Shown piece by piece: positions 1 through 5,862 of a DNA stretch of 8,297 bases (positions within the stretch are counted from its first letter, which is position 1; each line of letters starts with the position of its first letter). The position numbers and the translations under genes are program-made. Source of the stretch: Candidatus Neomicrothrix sp. UBA4742. GTDB taxonomy: Bacteria > Actinomycetota > Acidimicrobiia > Acidimicrobiales > Acidimicrobilacustridaceae. Under the pieces are notes generated by a model, which searched no databases, was not told where the DNA came from, and saw only the letters and a program-made list of their open reading frames with translations. The stretch spans positions 1 to 8,297 of the forward strand of contig DHIQ01000100.1 in NCBI GenBank assembly GCA_002403895.1, written 5' to 3'.

Positions 1-827
1 ACGACGAGCAGGACATGCGCCGCATGGGCGCCTTGCGCACGCTGATGCCCATCACCGCCGTGACGTTCATCGTGGGCTGGCTGGCCATCTCCGGCGTGCC
101 CCCGTTCTCCGGCTTCTGGTCGAAGGACGAGATCCTCACCTACGCGTTGCACGAGAACGTGGCGCTCTACGTCGTGGGTCTGTTCACCGCGTTGCTGACC
201 GCGTTCTACATGAGCCGTGCGGTCTACCTGGTGTTCTACGGCAAGGCCCGCTGGAACGAGGTCGACGAACCGTCCGCCGCCGAGGTCCATCCCCACGAGT
301 CCCCTTGGGTCATGACCCTCCCGCTGGTCGTGCTGGCCTTCTTCGCCGCCGTCGCCGGGTTCTTGAACCTGCCCTTCAGCCACAGCACCCACTTCCTGGA
401 GAGCTGGCTCGAGCCCGTGACCGGCCGCTACGGAGCGGAGGTGACGTACTCCAACGCCACCATCGTGGCCCTGTTGTGTGTGTCCACCGCGGTGGCCCTG
501 ACCGGCATCGCCGTGGCCTACTTCGTGTACATCAAGCCCCGGCTGCCGGCCCGCTGGTTCGAGCATCCGGTGTTGGCCAAGGGCTGGTACTACGACTGGG
601 CGGTGACCTGGTTCATGGGTGGGCCGGGCCGCATCGCCTTCGATGCGTTGTCCTGGTTCGACCGCACCATCATCGATGGTGCCGTCAACGGCGTCGGCTC
701 GCTCACCCGTGACGCCGGTGGCCTGCTGCGCAAAGCGCAGACCGGCTACGTGCGCACCTACGCGCTGGGGATCGCCATCGGCGCGGTGCTGCTCATGATG
801 TTCGTGCTCGTGCGGGCGACCGTCTGA
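1..827 (+). CDS. nuoL: NADH-quinone oxidoreductase subunit L, 3' part (NuoL, partial)
   Basis: C-terminal 274 residues of NuoL, the distal antiporter-like proton-pumping subunit in the complex I membrane arm. The gene is cut by the window start; the first whole codon is at 3, reading DEQDMRRMG. Seen: a membrane segment followed by SGVPPFSGFWSKDEIL (about 90-137), the conserved 'FxSKDEIL' region of the central antiporter helices with its Lys and Asp. Further hydrophobic segments follow at about 160-240, 305-370 and 460-530. The end, with GWYYDW, FDRTIIDG and LRKAQTGYVRTYAL and a last hydrophobic helix, matches the NuoL tail that forms the long lateral helix and its anchoring last TM segment. 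The TGA stop at 825-827 shares its A with the nuoM ATG. It belongs to the gene run ending at nuoN. The identity is secure; the missing N-terminal part lies outside the window. Confidence 0.95.
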   Translation, partial: DEQDMRRMGALRTLMPITAVTFIVGWLAISGVPPFSGFWSKDEILTYALHENVALYVVGLFTALLTAFYMSRAVYLVFYGKARWNEVDEPSAAEVHPHESPWVMTLPLVVLAFFAAVAGFLNLPFSHSTHFLESWLEPVTGRYGAEVTYSNATIVALLCVSTAVALTGIAVAYFVYIKPRLPARWFEHPVLAKGWYYDWAVTWFMGGPGRIAFDALSWFDRTIIDGAVNGVGSLTRDAGGLLRKAQTGYVRTYALGIAIGAVLLMMFVLVRATV

Positions 828-2491
828 TGGGCGCCGTCGTGTTCGCCGTCGAGGCTGTGGTCCCTCACACCAACTCGGGATTCCCCGTCCTGGCCGCCAT
901 GATCGCCCTCCCGCTCCTCGGGGCGTTGGTGCTGGCCCTGATCCCCAGTTCGCGCCCCGAGCTGCACCGCCTGGTCGCCATCGTCACCTCGGTGTCGACC
1001 GGCGCCCTGGCGCTTTGGGTGCTCTACAACTTCCGCACCGAAGACCCGGGATTCCAGTTCGTGGTGTCGCACACCTGGGTGGCCACCCTCGACATCAAGT
1101 TTTACCTGGGCGTGGACGGCATCTCGCTGTTCCTCCTGGTCCTCACCGGGATCCTGTTCCCCATCGCCCTGTTCGCGGCCGAGCCCGACCAGAACGAGAA
1201 GGGGTATTACGTCTGGATCACCCTGCTCGAAGCCGGCTGTATGGGGGTGTTCGCCGCCCTGGATCTCTTCCTGTTCTTCTTGATGTTCGAGCTGACCATC
1301 GTCCCCCTCTATTTCCTGATCGGGCAGTGGGGCCACGGCCGCCGGGTCTACGCCGCCACCAAGTTCTTCCTGTTCACCATGCTGGGCTCGGCGTTCATGC
1401 TGGTGGCCATCGTGAGCCTGGCCGTGCTGGCTCACGCCGGCGAGGGGGGCGGCACCAGCTTCGACCTGCTCAAGGTGGCGGCCAGCACATCGGTCAGCCG
1501 CAATACCGCCCGCTGGGTGTTCCTCGGCTTCGCCGTCGCTTTTGCGGTCAAGACCCCGATCGTCCCGTTCCACACGTGGCTCCCCGATGCCCACACCGAG
1601 GCCCCCACCGCGGGCTCCATCGACCTGGCCGGCGTGCTGTTGAAGCTCGGCACCTACGGGTTCATGCGCTATGGCCTGTACCTCTTCCCCGAGGCATCGG
1701 TGTTCTTCGCCCCCGTGTTCCTCACGTTGGCCACCATCGGCATCATCTACGGCGCCGTGGTGGCGGCCATGCAACGCAACCTCAAGCGGTTGGTGGCTTA
1801 CTCCTCGGTGTCGCACATGGGCTTCGCCGTGCTCGGCCTGTTCGCCCTCACCACGCTGGGTCTTGAGGGCTCCGTGTTGGTGATGATCAACCACGGCATC
1901 ATCACCGGCGCCCTGTTCATCCTGCTCGGGTTCCTCTACAAGCGGCGCCACACCTACGACATCGACAAGCTTCGGGGCCTCCAGTCAGTGGCCCCCTGGT
2001 TCGCTGGGGTCTTCACGTTGGTCATGATGGCGTCGATCGGCCTGCCCGGGCTGAACGGCTTCGTGGGCGAGTTCCTGGTCCTGCTGGGTACCTTCGTGTC
2101 CCACCGGTGGTGGGCCGTCGTGTCTGCCGTCGGCGTGATCATCGCGGCGGTGTACCTGTTGTGGGCCTACCAGCGGGTGTTCCACGGCGAGCCTGATGAG
2201 GACAACAAGACGTTCCCCGACCTCCATCTCACCGAGAAGCTGGTGATGGTGCCTTTGATCGGGCTCATCGTGTTCCTCGGCATCTACCCCAAGCCGGTTC
2301 TCGAACGCGTCGAGCCATCGGTGAAGTTGCTGCTCGCGCACGTCGAAGCGTTCGCCCCCGGGTTCCACGTGGCCAATACTCAAGACGGTGAGAAGCTCCA
2401 GCCGGTCCCGGGAGCCGACGACTCGTCGTCGCCCGGTCAAGAGCAGGGCAGCCAAGAACCGGAAACCCAGGAACAAGGGGAGGGCCGATGA
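827..2491 (+). CDS. nuoM: NADH-quinone oxidoreductase subunit M (NuoM)
   Basis: A 554-residue antiporter-like membrane subunit of complex I, expected to have about 14 TM helices and to translocate one proton per turnover. Seen: the key residues of the family are all present. These are the TM5 glutamate E155 in MFELTIVPLYFLIG, K242 in FAVKTPIVPFHTWLPDAH, K273 in LLKLGTYGFMRYG, and the TM12 glutamate E415 in GLNGFVGEFLVLLG. The proton_antipo_M core spans roughly residues 140-430. NuoM-type features (Glu in TM12, the HTWLPDAHTEAPT motif) separate it from NuoL and NuoN. The protein is somewhat long because of a hydrophilic Gln/Glu/Ser-rich tail of about 38 residues (about 2375-2488), probably disordered. 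The ATG overlaps the nuoL stop by one base with only a weak upstream GGG, so translation is probably coupled. The stop overlaps the nuoN start as ATGA. Confidence 0.97.
   Translation: MGAVVFAVEAVVPHTNSGFPVLAAMIALPLLGALVLALIPSSRPELHRLVAIVTSVSTGALALWVLYNFRTEDPGFQFVVSHTWVATLDIKFYLGVDGISLFLLVLTGILFPIALFAAEPDQNEKGYYVWITLLEAGCMGVFAALDLFLFFLMFELTIVPLYFLIGQWGHGRRVYAATKFFLFTMLGSAFMLVAIVSLAVLAHAGEGGGTSFDLLKVAASTSVSRNTARWVFLGFAVAFAVKTPIVPFHTWLPDAHTEAPTAGSIDLAGVLLKLGTYGFMRYGLYLFPEASVFFAPVFLTLATIGIIYGAVVAAMQRNLKRLVAYSSVSHMGFAVLGLFALTTLGLEGSVLVMINHGIITGALFILLGFLYKRRHTYDIDKLRGLQSVAPWFAGVFTLVMMASIGLPGLNGFVGEFLVLLGTFVSHRWWAVVSAVGVIIAAVYLLWAYQRVFHGEPDEDNKTFPDLHLTEKLVMVPLIGLIVFLGIYPKPVLERVEPSVKLLLAHVEAFAPGFHVANTQDGEKLQPVPGADDSSSPGQEQGSQEPETQEQGEGR
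2475..2484 (+). promoter_or_regulatory. Ribosome binding site of nuoN
   Basis: AAGGGGAGGG lies 3-4 bases before the nuoN ATG at 2488 and inside the last codons of nuoM. It is the strongest Shine-Dalgarno match in the nuoL-M-N run. It supports the ATG at 2488 as the true start, and it means the acidic/Gln-rich end of NuoM also encodes the next gene's ribosome site. Confidence 0.7.
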
Positions 2492-4221
2492 GCGGGCTCG
2501 TCTCCTCCCTGGTGCCATCGTCGATCCTGGCCGCTGACGCTCCGGCCCGCATCGCCACACCCGAGGTGGCGTGGCGGGCGCTGCTGCCCATCATCATCTT
2601 GTTGGTGGGCGGCATCGTGATGCTGACCATCGCCTCGTTGGTCCGCAAGCGGCCCACCGCCCGTTGGTACGCGCCATACACCGTGGTGGTGGCGGTCGCC
2701 GCCGGGCTGTCGGCGGTTCCCCTGTGGGCTCGGGTCCAGGGGTGGGACAGCCTGTTGTGGTGGGACCTGCCGGCGTCGCCCCGGGGGCCGTTCTCCACGG
2801 TGGCCGGTGCGGTGGGCGTCGACGGGTTTGGGTTGTTCGCCGCCGGCGTGATCTGCGCCGCCGTGGTGCTCGGGGCCCTGCTGGCCGATGGCTGGCTGCG
2901 TCGAGAAGGACTCAACGGCGCCGAGTTCTACGCCCTTTTGCTCATCGCCGGCTCGGGCGGCGTCATCATGGCCATGGCCGACGACTTCATCGTGTTGTTC
3001 CTCGGCCTCGAGACCCTGTCGATCGCGGTGTACGTGCTGTCGGCCATGCATCTGCGCCGGGTGCAGTCCCAGGAGTCGGGCCTCAAGTACTTCGTGCTGG
3101 GGGCCTTCTCCTCGGCCTTCCTGCTCTACGGCATCGCCTTCGTGTACGGGGCCACCGGCACCACCAACTTCATCGGCATCCGCAACTACTTCGGACCACC
3201 GATCAAGAGCGCCACCGGGGTCATCACCGGTGGGAACATCCCGGTGCACGGCGGGCTTTTGGTGGTGGGCCTGGCCCTGGTGCTGGTGGGCTTCGGGTTC
3301 AAGGTGGCGGCGGTGCCGTTCCACTCGTGGAGCCCCGATGTGTATGACGGTGCGCCCACCCCGGCGGTGGCGTTCATGGCCGGCGCCGTCAAGGTTGCCG
3401 CGTTCGCCGCGGTGATCCGGGTGTTCGTCCTCACCTTCCCGAACTTCGTCACCGATTGGCGCCCGATCGTCGAGTTCCTGGCCGTCGCCTCCTTGCTGGC
3501 CGGCGCGGTCCTGGCCATCGTGCAGACGAACATCAAGCGCATGCTGGCGTATTCGTCCATCAGTCATGCCGGCTTCATCCTCATGGCGGTGGCGGCGGCC
3601 AGCGCCGATGGCACCTCAGCCGTGCTCTTCTACCTGGCGGCCTACACCTTCATGGTGGCCGGCTCGTTCGGCGTGGTCAGCCTGGTGTCGGGCCGCGGCG
3701 ACAACCGCACCTCGCTGGCCGACTATCGAGGACAGTCGCGGTCCAACCCCGGTCTGTCGCTCACCCTCACGATCTTCCTGCTGGCCCAGGCCGGCGTGCC
3801 CTTCACCACCGGGTTCTTCGCCAAGTTCTACGCGGTGGCCGCCGCCGTCGGGTCCAAGCTGACCTGGCTGGCCATCGTGGCCATGGTCTCCGCGGTCATC
3901 GCCGCCTTCTTGTACCTGCGGGTCATCATCGCCATGTACCTGCGGGAGACCGATGAACCGGCCACTGGTCGTATCCCGGTCCGGTTTGGGGCCAAGCTGG
4001 CCCTCGGCCTGTGCCTGGTCGTGACCATTGGCGTCGGCATCTTGCCCAGCGTGTTTCTCAACCCGGCGCGTGAAGCCATTCCCTACTTGGTGGAGCCGCC
4101 GGCGCCGACCCCGCCGCCCGGTCCCGCACCTACAACCGACCCGCTCACCGGCGCCACGATCCCCAAGGCACAGACCACCAGCACGACGGCCGACCCGCTC
4201 TCCGGCGGTGCCGGCGGCTGA
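2488..4221 (+). CDS. nuoN: NADH-quinone oxidoreductase subunit N (NuoN)
   Basis: A 577-residue antiporter-like subunit, the one of the three closest to the Q-module side of the membrane arm. Seen: TM5 glutamate E175 in FLGLETLSIAVYVL, K272 in GFGFKVAAVPFHSWSPDVYDGAPT, K302 in AGAVKVAAF, and a lysine rather than glutamate in TM12 (K446 in GFFAKFYAV). That last residue is the NuoN hallmark. SPDVYDGAPTPAVAFM is the characteristic NuoN signature. The start ATG overlaps the nuoM stop as ATGA and has a good ribosome site. The C-terminus carries a Pro/Thr-rich, probably disordered tail of about 40 residues (about 4095-4218), which makes the protein longer than the roughly 485 residues of E. coli NuoN. 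It is the last gene before the intergenic gap, the usual final position in nuo clusters. Confidence 0.97.
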   Translation: MSGLVSSLVPSSILAADAPARIATPEVAWRALLPIIILLVGGIVMLTIASLVRKRPTARWYAPYTVVVAVAAGLSAVPLWARVQGWDSLLWWDLPASPRGPFSTVAGAVGVDGFGLFAAGVICAAVVLGALLADGWLRREGLNGAEFYALLLIAGSGGVIMAMADDFIVLFLGLETLSIAVYVLSAMHLRRVQSQESGLKYFVLGAFSSAFLLYGIAFVYGATGTTNFIGIRNYFGPPIKSATGVITGGNIPVHGGLLVVGLALVLVGFGFKVAAVPFHSWSPDVYDGAPTPAVAFMAGAVKVAAFAAVIRVFVLTFPNFVTDWRPIVEFLAVASLLAGAVLAIVQTNIKRMLAYSSISHAGFILMAVAAASADGTSAVLFYLAAYTFMVAGSFGVVSLVSGRGDNRTSLADYRGQSRSNPGLSLTLTIFLLAQAGVPFTTGFFAKFYAVAAAVGSKLTWLAIVAMVSAVIAAFLYLRVIIAMYLRETDEPATGRIPVRFGAKLALGLCLVVTIGVGILPSVFLNPAREAIPYLVEPPAPTPPPGPAPTTDPLTGATIPKAQTTSTTADPLSGGAGG

Positions 4222-4236
4222 CCTCGCGGTCGCCCC

Positions 4237-4255
4237 GGGGGCGGCCATCACCCCC
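4237..4255 (+). other. Short GC hairpin after nuoN (weak terminator candidate)
   Basis: GGGGG at 4237-4241 can pair with CCCCC at 4251-4255 around a 9-base loop; C4236 and G4256 add a sixth pair. It lies 15 bases after the nuoN stop. No T-run follows, and the same bases also form the loopless palindrome CGCCCCGGGGGCG (4231-4243), so at most it is an actinobacterial-style U-less terminator. Runs of G and C this long arise easily in such GC-rich DNA. Confidence 0.2.
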
Positions 4256-4257
4256 GT

Positions 4258-4287
4258 CGCCACCAAATCGGGACAGATTTAGTGGCG
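4258..4287. repeat. Near-perfect inverted repeat between nuoN and nuoA
   Basis: The left arm CGCCACCAAATC (4258-4269) and right arm GATTTAGTGGCG (4276-4287) pair at 11 of 12 positions (C4264/A4281 is the mismatch) around the 6-base spacer GGGACA. It lies 36 bases after the nuoN stop, and its right arm reaches the -35 zone of the proposed nuoA promoter. Three readings fit: a U-less terminator or 3'-end hairpin for the nuoLMN message, an operator for a dimeric regulator of nuoA, or one copy of a dispersed palindromic repeat. The arms contain an AT-rich block, unusual in this window, so chance pairing of GC runs is a poor explanation. Confidence 0.75.
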
Positions 4288-4302
4288 TCACCCCTCATTC
4301 AC

Positions 4303-4308
4303 TAGGCT
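4303..4308 (+). promoter_or_regulatory. Probable -10 box of the nuoA operon promoter, near-leaderless
   Basis: TAGGCT fits the actinobacterial -10 pattern TANNNT. Its last T is separated from the nuoA ATG (4318) by 9 bases, so transcription would begin around 4314-4318, giving a leader of 0 to about 4 bases. No Shine-Dalgarno sequence precedes nuoA, as expected for a leaderless gene. No convincing TTGAC-like -35 is visible; TTTAGT at 4278-4283, 19 bases upstream, is the nearest weak candidate and overlaps the inverted repeat. Confidence 0.5.
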
Positions 4309-4317
4309 CGGTCAACG

Positions 4318-4692
4318 ATGTCGTACTCAGATTTCGTGCGTCAGTACCTCACGGTCGCCCTTATGGGGGGCCTCGCTCTGATCCTCGTCGGCGCACTCCT
4401 CGGCGTGGCCGGAAGGATCCTGCGCCCGGACCGTCCCCAGGGCCAGAAGTACCTCACCTATGAGAGCGGCGTCGACCCCGTCGGCTCCGGTTGGTCGCAG
4501 AGTCAGGTCCGCTACTACGTCTTCGCCCTCCTCTTCGTCATGTTCGACGTGGAGGCGGTGTTCATCTTCCCGTGGGCGGTGGGCCTCGAGACGTTCGGCG
4601 CCTTCGGTCTCATCGAGATGATCGTGTTCATCGCCATCTTGGCCCTGGGTTTGGCCTATGCCTGGCGGAAGAAGGTGCTCAAGTGGGTCTAG
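4318..4692 (+). CDS. nuoA: NADH-quinone oxidoreductase subunit A (NuoA)
   Basis: A 124-residue small membrane subunit (ND3 homologue) at the junction of the peripheral and membrane arms; its first loop shapes the quinone-chamber entrance. Seen: three hydrophobic segments at about residues 12-32, 64-88 and 93-115. The conserved loop YESGVDPVG (48-56) and the second-helix motif [24 protein letters not shown] include the conserved D77 and E79. Position 50 is Ser where many homologues have Cys (YECG), a common variant. The ATG is chosen because it gives a normal NuoA N-terminus and sits just behind the -10 box; there is no Shine-Dalgarno site. It is the first gene of the second run. The GTG proposed for nuoB lies inside its last codons. 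Confidence 0.96.
   Translation: MSYSDFVRQYLTVALMGGLALILVGALLGVAGRILRPDRPQGQKYLTYESGVDPVGSGWSQSQVRYYVFALLFVMFDVEAVFIFPWAVGLETFGAFGLIEMIVFIAILALGLAYAWRKKVLKWV
4668..4675 (+). promoter_or_regulatory. Ribosome binding site that favours the GTG start of nuoB
   Basis: GAAGAAGG lies within the end of nuoA, 7 bases before the GTG at 4683. The alternative ATG at 4707 has only GAGAG (4695-4699) in front of it. Confidence 0.5.
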
Positions 4693-5183
4693 TCGAGAGC
4701 GGCAAGATGCCCAAGCCGCTCACCCAACTCCTGAACCTGAGCCGCAAGTACTCGCTGTGGGTCTACCAGTGGGGTCTGGCCTGTTGTGCCATCGAGATGG
4801 GGGCGGCGTTCGCCTCGCCTCGCTACGACGTGATGCGCCTCGGCGTGATCCCGTTCCCGGCCAGCCCGCGCCAGGCCGACCTGGTCGTGATCTCGGGCAC
4901 GGTGACGGACAAGATGGCCCCATCGGTGCTGCGCCTCTACGAGCAGATGCCTGACCCGAAGTACGTGATCAGCATGGGCAGCTGCGCCAACTGTGGCGGC
5001 CCCTACTGGGACAGCTACTCGGTGACCAAGGGTGTCGACCAGCTCATTCCTGTTGATGTCTACGTCCCCGGCTGCCCGCCGCGCCCTGAGGCTCTGCTCG
5101 AGGGCATCTTGTTGCTCCAGGAGCGCATTCAGCACGAAGACATGGCCGAGCGCTGGCGGGGTGATCCGATTGTCGTCAGCTGA
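4683..5183 (+). CDS. nuoB: NADH-quinone oxidoreductase subunit B (NuoB)
   Basis: A 166-residue Q-module subunit (PSST/Nqo6 family) that binds the terminal cluster N2, which reduces quinone at its interface with NuoD. Seen: the tandem cysteines C34-C35 in [11 protein letters not shown]101 in [10 protein letters not shown] and C131 in [14 protein letters not shown], the four expected 4Fe-4S ligands; also [12 protein letters not shown] and [19 protein letters not shown]. One residue more than in E. coli lies between the third and fourth ligands (PYWDSY). C104 sits where E. coli has Ser. The start is uncertain. GTG 4683 is preferred because it gives an MGLVE N-terminus resembling the MGLEE start of other actinobacterial NuoB proteins and has GAAGAAGG 7 bases upstream. 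ATG 4707 (158 residues) is the alternative. The GTG overlaps nuoA by 10 bases. There is no membrane segment; it sits on the cytoplasmic face. Confidence 0.95.
   Translation: MGLVESGKMPKPLTQLLNLSRKYSLWVYQWGLACCAIEMGAAFASPRYDVMRLGVIPFPASPRQADLVVISGTVTDKMAPSVLRLYEQMPDPKYVISMGSCANCGGPYWDSYSVTKGVDQLIPVDVYVPGCPPRPEALLEGILLLQERIQHEDMAERWRGDPIVVS
5158..5166 (+). promoter_or_regulatory. Candidate ribosome binding site for nuoC
   Basis: GGGGTGATC, near the end of nuoB, matches the extended anti-Shine-Dalgarno complement GGAGGTGATC with one G-U-tolerated difference. It would place initiation at the TTG at 5170. Competing starts are GTG 5161, which lies inside this element and has no site of its own, and GTG 5200, preceded by GGCGG (5190-5194). 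Confidence 0.4.
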
Positions 5184-5862
5184 GGGCGGGGCGGCCGAGG
5201 TGGCCGCCGACGAGGCCATACCAACCGACGAGCTCCGCGAGGGGCTCCTCGAGTCGCTGCGCGCCGAGTTGGGCGCGGCTGTGGTGGGTTCGCACATCCG
5301 TCCGGGCGACGACCTGTGGGTCCGGGTCACCGCCGATGCCTGGCGGACGGCCGGCGAGGTGGTCCGCTCCATCCTCGGCTGCACCTATTTCGATTTCCTG
5401 TCGGCCATCGACTGGCTGCCGTCCCCGTTCGGGCGCGACATGGACAGCCAGGAAGATCTCATCATCAGCGGAGCCGAGCCCAGGGAACCGCCGGCCATGA
5501 CCACCGGGTACGCCGGAGGCGACACCCGCCTGCAGGTGTTCGCCCGGGTCGCCAACCTCGACCAGCACTACGGCGTCACCCTGAAAGTGGATGTGGCCGA
5601 CGACGACCCGTCGCTGCTGACGTGGGTCCCGGTCTATGCCGGGGCCAACTGGCACGAGCGCGAGGCCTGGGAGATGTACGGCATCACGTTCGTCGGTCAC
5701 CCTCATCTGGTGCACATGTACCTCCCGGGTGATTTCGAGGGGAACCCGATGCGCAAGGACTTCCCGCTGCTGGCGCGGCGGGTCAAGCCCTGGCCCGGCA
5801 TCGTGGACGTGGAGCCCATGCCCGGCGGCACCGATGACGAAGGGGAAGGCGAGGGCGAATGA
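5170..5862 (+). CDS. nuoC: NADH-quinone oxidoreductase subunit C (NuoC)
   Basis: About 230 residues; the 30-kDa Q-module subunit, a cytoplasmic scaffold that packs against NuoD and carries no cofactor. Seen: the 30-kDa signature [20 protein letters not shown] (about residues 161-180) and the following [16 protein letters not shown] block are well conserved. The N-terminal half contains FDFLSAIDW (74-82). Odd: roughly 25-35 extra residues (about 83-120) stand between that block and the [10 protein letters not shown] strand, where most homologues have a short turn. The C-terminus is a short acidic tail ending EGEGEGE. The start is uncertain: TTG 5170 is chosen for its ribosome-site match, GTG 5161 would give 233 residues and GTG 5200 would give 220. 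Residues farther upstream in this frame (Ser/Arg/Cys-rich) are only the shadow of nuoB. The stop overlaps the nuoD ATG as ATGA. Confidence 0.93.
   Translation: MSSAEGGAAEVAADEAIPTDELREGLLESLRAELGAAVVGSHIRPGDDLWVRVTADAWRTAGEVVRSILGCTYFDFLSAIDWLPSPFGRDMDSQEDLIISGAEPREPPAMTTGYAGGDTRLQVFARVANLDQHYGVTLKVDVADDDPSLLTWVPVYAGANWHEREAWEMYGITFVGHPHLVHMYLPGDFEGNPMRKDFPLLARRVKPWPGIVDVEPMPGGTDDEGEGEGE
5842..5855 (+). promoter_or_regulatory. Ribosome binding site of nuoD
   Basis: Purine-rich stretch GGGGAAGGCGAGGG directly before the ATG at 5859, with GGGGAAGG at 9 bases and GAGGG at 3 bases spacing. It is encoded by the Gly/Glu tail of NuoC, so protein tail and ribosome site share the same bases. Confidence 0.6.

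Noticed and set aside
758..1951. Long open frame on the minus strand (397 codons) opposite nuoM
   Set aside because: Its product is rich in His, Gln, Gly, Asp and Glu without domains, the usual artefact of the strand opposite a GC-rich gene with G/C third positions. The + strand gene is unambiguous.
2437..3567. Minus-strand open frame of 376 codons opposite nuoN
   Set aside because: Low-complexity shadow of nuoN codon bias, with no motifs.
4231..4256. Classical intrinsic terminator after nuoN
   Set aside because: The GC stem is short and no T-run follows; kept only as a low-confidence hairpin.
4491..4682. A longer NuoB beginning at ATG 4491
   Set aside because: The extra residues are the shifted-frame reading of nuoA and do not resemble any NuoB N-terminus; family similarity starts after 4683.
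5032..5160. A longer NuoC beginning at ATG 5032
   Set aside because: The Ser/Arg/Cys-rich extension is the shifted-frame reading of the conserved nuoB end.
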